A DNA stretch of 64,000 nucleotides from Rebecca billardiae RCC1528 (lineage: Eukaryota > Haptophyta): assembly GCA_965240325.2 (NCBI GenBank), contig OZ251236.1, positions 930,001 to 994,000 on the forward strand. The letters are read 5' to 3'. The notes beneath the pieces were generated by a model, which was given only the letters and a program-made list of their open reading frames with translations, was not told the DNA's origin and did not search any database. Position numbers and translations under genes: made by a program. This document shows, one piece after another, positions 56,301 to 64,000 of this stretch. Positions within the stretch are counted from its first letter, which is position 1, and every line of letters starts with the position of its first letter.

Positions 56301-59300
56301 CGAGCTCGAAGCGTGGTGCGCGGCTGAGCTCGGCGCGCTGCTCGAGCGCGGCGGCGGCTCGAGCGGCGGCGGCTCCGAGAGCGCCGAGCCCGACGACGAG
56401 GCGGGCGTGAGCTGGGAGCAGCTGCTGCAGCGGCTGCACTCCCGGGCGGACGAGCTTCGCGCCGCGGGGGCGTCGGGCGCGGCCGGCGGCCGCGGCGGTC
56501 GCGGCCGCGGCGATGGCGGCGGCGCGCGGCGCGGCCGGCTCGGCCGAGCGGCGCGGCTGCTCGCCGTGCTCGCCGGGCGTGGCGGCGGCGGCGGCGGCCG
56601 CGGCAGCGACGCCGGCGGCCGACCGAGCGGCGCCTCCGCCGCGGTCGGCGGCGCGGGCGCGCCGGGCGGCGGCGGCGGCCAAGCGGCGGCGGCCGACTCG
56701 GCGCCGCCCTTCAGCCCTGTCGCCAGCCTGCGCTCGCCGCTCGTGCGAGGTGCACACGCCGTCTTTGTGAGCGCGGTGCTCTTCGAGACGCTCGCGTTCC
56801 CGGTGTCGCTGGCGATGATCGAGCACACCGCGCACTTCCGCTGGCTGCGCACCTGCTTCGTCGCGGCCGACGCCATCTTCGCCGCGCGGCTGTGCCTCCG
56901 CTTCTGCACGTCGTACGTGAACGAGAGCTCGGTCGAGGTGTTTGAATGGCAGGCGGTGGCGCGCGCGTACCTGCACTCGGGGTTCGTGCCAGACGCGCTG
57001 GCGCTGTGGCCGATGGACCACGTGCTGCGCGCGGCGGGCCAGCCGGCGCACGTCGTGGCGGCGCTGCGCGCCAACCGCCTGCTCTACGCACACTACCTGC
57101 TCCGCGCGGCGCACCGCTGGCACGCGCGGCTCTCGGAGCGAGATCTGCTCGGGGGCGTGCTCGCCAAGTGGGGCGCCCTGCTCCTTTTTACCCACTTCAT
57201 CGCGTGCGTGTGGCACGTGATGGGGTACGAGGCGGACCAGGCGCGCGTGCTCGCGACCTGGGCGGACAACTACGAGAAGAAGCTCGCCCAGTTCGGCGCG
57301 CCCGCGCCGGGCGAGGGCGGCGTCTCCGAGGAGGCGGAGGTGCTCCACCACTATCTGATCGCGTTCGAATGGTGTGTGCTCGGCGGCGGGCTGCCCGGCA
57401 ACCGCGGGGAAGTGATCTTCCTGCTCGCGGTGCTCGTGCTCTCGCTCGTGCTGTACACGTGGGCGGTGGGCGCGGTCTCGCGGCTCGTGATGCGCCTCGA
57501 CTCCGAGATCGTCGCCAAGCGCGCGCAGCTCGAGCTCGTGCACGGGTACGTGCGGCACATCGCGGTGCCGCCAGCGCTCAAGGCGCGGATGCGATCCTTC
57601 TTTGCGCTGCGGCTGCAGACGAGCTCGCTCTCGGCGGTGCACTCCGAGCAGATCGGCGCGGAGCTGCCGATGGCGCTGCAGATGGAGGTGGCGGCGCGCA
57701 CGAGCCGGCCGGTCGTGAGCGCGTGCGCGCTGCTCGCCGGCTGCGCGCCGGGCTTCCTCGACCGGCTGAGCGCGATGCTCCGAGAGCGCGAGGTGGAGGC
57801 GGAGAGCGTCGTGTGGCGCGCGGGCGAGGCGTCGCGCGAGCTGATCTTCGTCGGCAGCGGCGCGCTCGAGCTCTCCGACGACGCGGACGCGGACGGCGGC
57901 GCGGATGGCGGCGCCGAGCCCGAGCTCGCCCTCCGCCGCGCGGGCGAGTGCGCGGGCGAGGTTGAGTTCGTCTTCGGCATCCGCAGGCTGCAGTGCGCGC
58001 GCGTGTCGCGCGGCGCTCCGGCGCGTCTCTTCTCACTTGGCACGGCGCCGTACCGAGAGCTGCTCAAGACGTTCCCCTCGCAGGAGGACGTGCTGATGGA
58101 GAACGCGATGCGCGAGGTGGAGGGTGCGCCGCGCGGCGCCGCGCGCCGCGTCGCGCCGCCGCGTCGTCCGGCGCGCCGCGACGCACCCTCAGCCGCGCCG
58201 CCCCGGCCGCACCTCGGCCGCGCCGCGCCTCGCCGTGCGTGTTGCGCAGGCGCGATGACCACGCGCTCCGGCCGCTCCAAGCTCTCCGAGGGCGGCACCA
58301 GCCTCGCGCCCTCCGAGGGCGTCGGCAGCCGCGCCAGCCACGCCGCGCGCTCGCGGCGCAGCGAGGGCGAGACCGCGGCCGAGAGCGCGCGCGCTCAAGA
58401 GCTGCATGACGTCAAGCATGTGCGAAGCCGCGCCGCGCGCGCACGGGCGCGTTCGCGTCAGCAGGGGGGGCTGGCTCGGCGCGGCACGGCGCGTCCGCTC
58501 AGCCGCCGCGTCCGCTCCCTCCCTCCCCGGCCTTCCGCCTCGCGCCGCGCCGGCGCGCGCGCGCTCAGATCCTGAGCGTGGCCAAGGCGCGGCGGCAGGC
58601 GCTCTTTCACACGCGGCTGTGCTGGGCCTGCGCCAAGGCGGACACCGAGCAGGTGCGGCGCATGCTGGGCACGCCCGCGTTCGACGGCGCGCACGCGGAC
58701 GCCCTCGGCCGGCGCGCGCTGCACCTCGCGGCGTGCGGCGGCAGCGTGCGCGTGCTGCAGCTGCTGCTCGCCGCGCGCTCCGAAGTGAACGCCGAGGACA
58801 AGGATGGGCGCACCGCGCTCACCGACGCGCTGTCGAGCGGGCACGCGGACGCTGCGGAGCTGCTTCGAGCGCACGGCGCGAAGCACGGGCGCACCAAGTC
58901 GGTGACGTGCAGTTGCCCCGAGTACGAGCACCTCAACCTCGCCGCCGCGACGGACGACGGCGGCGCGCTGCTGCGCGCCGAGCTCGCCAGGGGGATGCCG
59001 GCCGACGCGGCCGCGCCCGACGGCCGCACCCCGCTCCACGTCGCCGCCGCCGAGGGGCACGTCGAGCACGCGCGACTGCTGCTTGCGCGCGGCGCGGCGG
59101 TGGACGCTGTGGACGCGCGCGGCGCCACGCCGCTCGCCGAGGCGGTGCGCGCGCGCAGGGACGCGTGCGCGGCGCTACTGGTCGCGCACGGCGCCACCCT
59201 CGGCGAGCGCTTCGAGCACGCGCGCGAGATGTGCGCCGCGGCCGCCGCCAACGACGTCGAGCAGCTCAAGCGACTCGCGCGGTTCGGCGGCGCGCCGAGC

Positions 59301-60215
59301 GCGCAGGACGCGCTCGGGCGCACCGCGCTGCACCTCGCCGCCTCCGCCGGCCACGTGAGCGCCGTGCAGGCGCTGCTCGAGCTCGGAGGGCTTCGGCTCT
59401 CGCTCGAGGACGCGCTGGGCAACACCGCGCTCGACGACGCCGAGCGCGCCGAGGCGGGCGAGGCGGACGCTGTGCTCGCGCCTCTGCTGCGCAGGGCGGG
59501 TGGCGCACGCGGCTCGCACGCGCACCGCGCCGAGGCGGCGGGCGGCACGACGGCGGGCGAGGAGGCGCAGCTCGACGCGCAGCGCGTCGAGCTGCGCCGC
59601 GCCGAGCGGCTGCGCGCCAAGGCGCTCGTCGTCGTCGAGTGGGCGCAGCGCGAGCTCGGCAGCGCGCGCGGCTTCAACGCGCAGCTGAACGCGGCGCTCA
59701 AGCTCGAGCGCGCGCGCGGGCTCGTGCTCGCCGACGAGATGCCCGAGCTGTGGGAGGAGCTCTTCGCGTTCGCGGAGGCGCACTACGCGTGGCACGCGGA
59801 CGCGGTCGACGCGGTGCGGCTGGCGCTCGGCGCGTGGATCGGTGACGCGGGCGAGGGCGGCAGGCGTGACGTGCTGGAGCGCGCGAAGGCCAATGTGCGC
59901 GCCGCCGCGCCGGCGCGACCGTCTCGCGCGAGCCCGCCTCGGCCGCGCGCGCGCCGGCGCTCACGCCGACGCGCCTCGCCCCTCTCACCGCGCGCGCCGC
60001 GCGCCGCGCAGCTCGAGGAGGCGATCGGCACGCACGAGCAGGGCTCGCGCACCCTCGAGCGGCTGTACGAGACCACCTATCGCGCGCCCAGCAAGCAGCA
60101 CGCCTCCAACGCGCTCGTCACCGCCGGCGGCGAGCCGGGCGCGGGCGACGGCGCGCGCGCGCCGGACGCTCCTGGCGGCCGCCGGCGCGGGCGGATTCCC
60201 CGCGACATCGTCTGA
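50387..60215 (+). CDS. Giant two-module AKT/CNG-like channel with ankyrin repeats
   Basis: Exons 50387-51278, 51386-58123, 58250-58419, 58569-59894 and 60012-60215; 3109 aa, all phases agree. Module 1: TM region (about 90-340) with the CNG/HCN-type S5 VPHWTACVWWLL, pore region LYISWLGLS|ARSYAPLT across intron 1, S6 and C-linker, cyclic-nucleotide-binding-like fold (about 433-523; GEVAFLIGVPQPYTV, plant AKT-like and without the cNMP-binding Arg), then about eight ankyrin repeats (586-873). An acidic and Ala/Gly-rich linker of more than 1000 residues follows. Module 2: TM region (about 2083-2343) with S5 FTHFIACVWHVMG, pore region EWCVLGGGLPGNRGE, second CNB-like fold (about 2406-2536; GEVEFVFG), then ankyrin repeats (about 2610-2900). 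Neither pore has TVGYG. Plant AKT1 has one such module. Start is the first in-frame ATG. The linker could hide more introns. Confidence 0.8.
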
Positions 60216-60268
60216 TTTGCCGCGAGTCCTGTCCGGTGACCGTCGAAGACTCCACGACAAAATCGACA

Positions 60269-61054
60269 ATGACGGCCGCGATCGGCGCTCTCGTCATCAC
60301 GAGCCTCGGCGTCCTGCGCGGCGGCGCTCCCCACGTTACTCCCCGCGTCGCCTCGGCAGTGCGCCCTCAGCTCGCGGACCGCGCTTTCGAGCGCCGGGCG
60401 GCCCTCGCGGCCCTGATCGCACTTGCTCCGGGCGCCGCGCTTGGCTTTGACAATGGCATCCCTGACATGGCCAAGTACAAGGACAAGCCGAAGCAGCGTG
60501 GGCCCAAGCCGAGCGACATCGGCTTGAAGCGGCGCTTGATCAACGCGGACGGCGATGAGCTCGACAGCGCCGTCAAGACGTGCTCCGCCGCGCCCAACTG
60601 CTTCAGCACCACGGGCGACGCAAACGGGCTGCCTGAGGACGCCGAGCATCTGATCGCGCCCTGGGTGCCCCCCAAGGGCACGTCTGCGAAGCAGGGCCTG
60701 ACGCAACTGGTGGAAGTGCTCAAGACGTACCCGCCAGGGCACGATGGCATCGACGGCGGCGGTTTCAAGCTCGTCGAGGTCACACCCACGTACGTGTACG
60801 CGCAATTTGAGAGCTTGCGCCAGGGGTATATTGATGACGTCGAGTTTGCTGCTGGCGGCGGCGCCGCAGGGGAAGAGGGCATCCAGGTGCGCTCGTCGTC
60901 GCGGCTGGGCTATCTGGACTTTGCCGTGAATGCCGTGCGGCTGAACTGGATCGCTGCGCAGCTCCGTCAGAAGGGGTGGGCAGCAGCAGCCATCACGCCT
61001 GAGAAGGCGCCGTCTTACTTCCAGCAGAACGCGCCTCGGAAGCCGCTCGCCTGA
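60269..61054 (+). CDS. DUF1499 protein with plastid-lumen-type leader
   Basis: Single exon, 261 aa, ATG at 60269 (an in-frame GTG upstream is ignored). The leader has two parts: a hydrophobic signal-like start (AAIGALVITSLGVLRGG), then a basic stretch ending in a twin-Arg hydrophobic segment (RRAALAALIALAPGAALG, about 44-61), which suggests a plastid signal plus thylakoid (Tat) transit. Mature DUF1499 features follow: SAAPNCFSTTGD, LVEVLKTYP, VYAQFESLRQGYIDDVEF, IQVRSSSRLGYLDFAVNAVR. The RSxSRxGxxDxxxNxxR motif is diagnostic. Function of DUF1499 is not established; it is common in cyanobacteria and plastids. Only 53 bp separate its ATG from the stop of the channel gene. Confidence 0.88.
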   Translation: MTAAIGALVITSLGVLRGGAPHVTPRVASAVRPQLADRAFERRAALAALIALAPGAALGFDNGIPDMAKYKDKPKQRGPKPSDIGLKRRLINADGDELDSAVKTCSAAPNCFSTTGDANGLPEDAEHLIAPWVPPKGTSAKQGLTQLVEVLKTYPPGHDGIDGGGFKLVEVTPTYVYAQFESLRQGYIDDVEFAAGGGAAGEEGIQVRSSSRLGYLDFAVNAVRLNWIAAQLRQKGWAAAAITPEKAPSYFQQNAPRKPLA

Positions 61055-61891
61055 CGGGGGCAAGCGGGCGTCACCGCATGCTGGCGCAACTTGCTCGGCG
61101 AGTCGGCGTACGATGTACAGTTTAGAAGGTTTTTAACGAGACGCGCGGCTTGCTGACTGATGTCAGTCAGAACGCCGGCAACCTCGAGCGCGTGGCGAAG
61201 GAGAGCACCGGTCGTAGTTCACCTCGCAGTCCGCGACACGCCCCGATTCCCGAAGCGCCGGCGCGGCGGCTGCGCTCGGACCGAGTACCGACGGTCCGCC
61301 GCCCGCCACCTGTGCGGCGGCGGGCGGGGCGGCGTGCCTGTTCGGCTCGGCCACAGTACAGTACAACGCGCGCATGCCGCATGAGCGTAGGAGCAGCGGT
61401 ACGTGCGGGCGAAGAACGCCACTACTCTGTGCTGTGAGCTGTCATCTCATCATTATTGCCGCATCCTATCTTATTATTAATATTTTTTGATTTTGCAGCG
61501 CAGAGCCGCATACATAATAATTATGCGCGCGGCCCCGCCCCGGCTTTCGCTCCGATGACGCTCAGACCAGTTTCGCGGGGGGCGTGCGCCAGCATAACGG
61601 TAGTCACACTACGGTGCTGGCGAGTGGCGGCGCTATATACTACTAGCTGCGCTGGCATCGCGTATAACTGGGGCCACTGCACGCGGACAACTGCCGTCGG
61701 CTGAGTCACAGGAACGCCCCGCGCCGCGGGCCGCGGTCACGGGTACATCAGCATCACTCATCACTCTGGCCTGGCCGCTGCACGACGGCCCACAGACCAC
61801 GACGGGGACTTCGGCCGGCTGTGGATCCAACGCCGACAGCGACGGCGCGCGAGCTGCTTCGGCAGCTTCGCCCTCAGATGTCATCACTTGG
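61055..61891. other. Convergent intergenic region, no gene seen
   Basis: 837 bp between the converging DUF1499 and permease genes. An AT-rich patch lies at about 61455-61500. Open frames on both strands are short and unlike any family known to me. Confidence 0.5.
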
Positions 61892-63628
61892 TCAGAGCGA
61901 TGCGCGGTAATGGCCGAACGGGCTACCCGCGCCGACCTGCTCCGCCGCCACGGCGTGCGCTTGCGCGGCGTGGGCGAGCTCGTCGTAGAGCGCTGGTCGT
62001 TGAACCGCGTGTGGAGACGCGGCCACGCTCAGCCGTCGGTTTTTGAGGTCGGCCGACGAGTCGACGGCCGTGAGCGGCTCATCCATGGCCGACTTCTCCT
62101 TGGGCCTGAGGCCCACCTTTTGCAGAAGAGGCACGTACCACGGGGTGGTGCACACGTAGATGGCGCAGTATGTGAGCAGCCCGCCCACGACGCCGTTGGC
62201 GATGGAGTAGGTGAGCGGCATGACGGCGATGGTCAGGTACGCTGGGAACGACTCATTGAACTCGTCCCAGTTCATCACGCCGGCAGGCCCCATCATGAGC
62301 GCGCCTGCGGCGCGCGCACGGCGCGTGCAGACGGTGCCAGCGTACGACGCTCGTGAGCGTGCCTCCGCGCGTGGCGCAGGCGGGGCGCACGCGCCGCGCG
62401 AGGCCCGCACCGACGATGATGAGCGCCGGCGCCGTCGCCGTGGGCGGCACCGCCGAGAAGATCGGGATGAAGAAGACCGCGAGCGCAAAGTAGCCGGCGA
62501 TCACCAGCGCCGTCAGCCCCGTGCGCCCGCCGTCGGCAATGCCCGCGCACGTCTCGTTGGCGATGATGATCGGCGAGGTGCCGAGCACCGCGCCGGCGAT
62601 CGTGCCTATGGCCGAGGCGAGGAAGGCGGCCGTCGAGCCCGGCAGCTTGTGCGTCACCGGGTCCACCAGCCCAGCCTGCAGCCCCGCGCCAAACTGCACG
62701 CCCGCCGTGTCAAAGATAGCAACGAACAGGAAGGCGAGCGTGACCGGCACCGTCTGCTGCCACCGCTCCATGTAGCCGGCGAAGTCCATGTGGTTGAAGG
62801 TGCCCTCGAAGGTGGGCAGCTCGACGACGCCGGAGGGCAGCGGCGAGAGGCCGGAGAACCACGAGACGCACGACGAGAGCACCACGCCGATCAGCATCGC
62901 GCCTTGCACCTGGTGCACCGTGAGGATCGCGATCAGCAGCGTGGTCGCGACGCCGAGCAGCACGTGCATCGACGTCACGTCGCCGAGCGCGACGAGTGTC
63001 TCGTCGTTAGGCACGACCAGGCCGGTCATCCGGAAGCCGATGAACGCCTGGAAGAGCCCGATGCCCACGGTGATCGCGTGCTTGAGGTTGTGCGGCATGA
63101 TGGACTGGATCAGCGTCGACGCACCGCACGCCGACAGCAGCGCGAAGACCTGCGGCCGCGGCGGGCGAGCGGGAGGGGCCGCGGTGCGATGCGGCGCATG
63201 AGCGCAGCGCAGGCGGACGTGCGTACATCACGCAAGGCTTCGCATGCCGGGCGGGTGCTGCACGGGCTGCGCGCGACACCCACCACGCCATTCACGGCGC
63301 ACGCGGCGAGAGCAATGCCGTAGGACATGTTGTTGGCGACGCACACGCCAAACGCAAAGTAGGCGTTCAGGCCCATGCCGGGACCCAGGCCGAACGGCAG
63401 GTTGGCCACGAGCCCCACGAAGGTGCACGCGATGATCGCGCTCACGGCGGTCGCGGACGCCACGGGCCGGAACGGCATGCCCGAGCCGCTCAGGATGGTC
63501 GGGTTCACAAGCAGGATGTACGCCATCGTCATGAAGGTCACCGTCCCGGCACGGAATTCCGTGCCGATCGTGGTGCCGCGCTCGGTGAGTTTGAAGTACG
63601 CATCGAACTTTTCCGCGAGCCAGCTCAT
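61892..63628 (-). CDS. AzgA-type purine (NCS2-related) permease, three exons
   Basis: Exons 63628-63284, 63149-62411 and 62304-61892; 498 aa; introns of 134 and 106 bp, phases agree. ATG at 63628. AzgA hallmarks in order: GTEFRAGTVTFMTMAYIL.VNP, FGLGPGMGLNAYFAF (TM3), PHNLKHAITVGIGLFQAFIG, FVAIFDTAG near the middle, SAIGTIAGAVLGTSP and ESGAGIA-like ETCAGIADGGRTGLTAL (substrate region), PALIIVG spliced to ALMMGPAGVMNWDEF, and MPLTYSIANGV. These identify the adenine/guanine/hypoxanthine proton symporter family (fungal AzgA, plant AZG1/2). Plasma membrane. In ETCAGIADG the usual ESxxGI Ser is replaced by Thr-Cys-Ala context, so specificity may differ. It converges on the DUF1499 gene. Confidence 0.88.
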
Positions 63629-64000
63629 GGTGGCGACCTCGATCCAGGCCGTCTTTTCGCACGGTTGGCCGCCTGCGAACGCGCGCCTGCTGCAGCACGC
63701 GGCAAGGCCGCGCGCACTCTCGATCGTCAGCTACGGCCTGTCCAGGTGCAACTTGAAACTGCGGTCTGAGAACGGTCGTGTAGAAATACGACACGCCTCA
63801 CGCCGCTTCGCTACTGTACTTCACGATAAGCACCATAGTTCATTTCGAAACGGACTATCATGGGAGGGAGAATCTCATCAGCAACTACTTTTGGTAGCTC
63901 ATCGCCCTATCTGGTTACTACTACTACTACCACGGGCTTATTGCCCGTTTCGGAATCGCCAGCAATGTTTGCTGAGCAAGCACAGCGACAAGCCAAAAGG
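63629..64000. other. Upstream region of the permease gene, no other gene seen
   Basis: 372 bp to the window edge. GC content falls from about 63780 on, with a CTA trinucleotide tract near 63917-63933. Likely promoter of the permease gene. Confidence 0.4.

Noticed and set aside
55588-57642. 684-codon minus-strand frame inside the channel gene
   Set aside because: Antisense shadow of the linker and module 2; the plus strand shows clear channel and CNB motifs.

Overview
This window is eukaryotic nuclear DNA from a strongly GC-rich unicellular alga, most likely one with a secondary plastid (haptophyte or pelagophyte type; the species cannot be fixed from the sequence). The evidence is spliceosomal introns of about 80-260 bp with GTGCGCG...CGCAG boundaries, codons ending mostly in G or C, ER/Golgi and mitochondrial gene families (protein disulfide isomerase, mitochondrial carrier, sulfotransferases, SUMO), and a DUF1499 protein with a signal-plus-transit-like, twin-arginine leader of plastid-lumen type. 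There are no operons or bacterial ribosome-binding sites. Several gene ends were set by splicing by eye; exon coordinates are given in the entries.

Layout. 0-8 kb: the edge of a minus-strand gene, an EF-hand protein, a divergent pair (phytanoyl-CoA dioxygenase-like, minus; sulfotransferase-like, plus), and a JmjC/cupin-8 oxygenase. 8.3-27 kb: two giant polycystin-1-like genes (REJ/GPS/multi-TM) facing away from each other, with a 3.15 kb core that is almost identical in inverted orientation. Between them lie a three-exon dioxygenase gene and about 5 kb of repeat-rich DNA. 27-30 kb: a frameshift-ridden chromodomain element ending at a TIR-like junction. 31-38 kb: a second sulfotransferase, an EDR2_C (DUF1336) protein, and a membrane-protein gene doubled in frame (4TM to 8TM). 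38.8-40.7 kb: PDIA6-type disulfide isomerase, divergent from a SUMO-like gene without the diglycine. 42.5-48.9 kb: a four-exon protein made of an unrecognised repeat of about 56 residues, a mitochondrial carrier, and an alpha/beta hydrolase. 50.4-61 kb: a five-exon gene of about 3,109 codons encoding two complete AKT/CNG-like channel modules in one chain, then, 53 bp later, the DUF1499 gene. 61.9-63.6 kb: an AzgA-type purine permease.

Genes are often arranged as close divergent pairs (137 to about 400 bp), which suggests shared promoters. Intergenic DNA is less GC-rich, full of short CTGA/GACT-type words, TA microsatellites, palindromes and small dispersed repeats. The candidates for undescribed biology are the tandem two-module channel with non-canonical filters, the inverted polycystin pair with a conversion-like core, the AGKSS-repeat protein with introns in register with its repeats, and the in-frame doubled four-TM gene.
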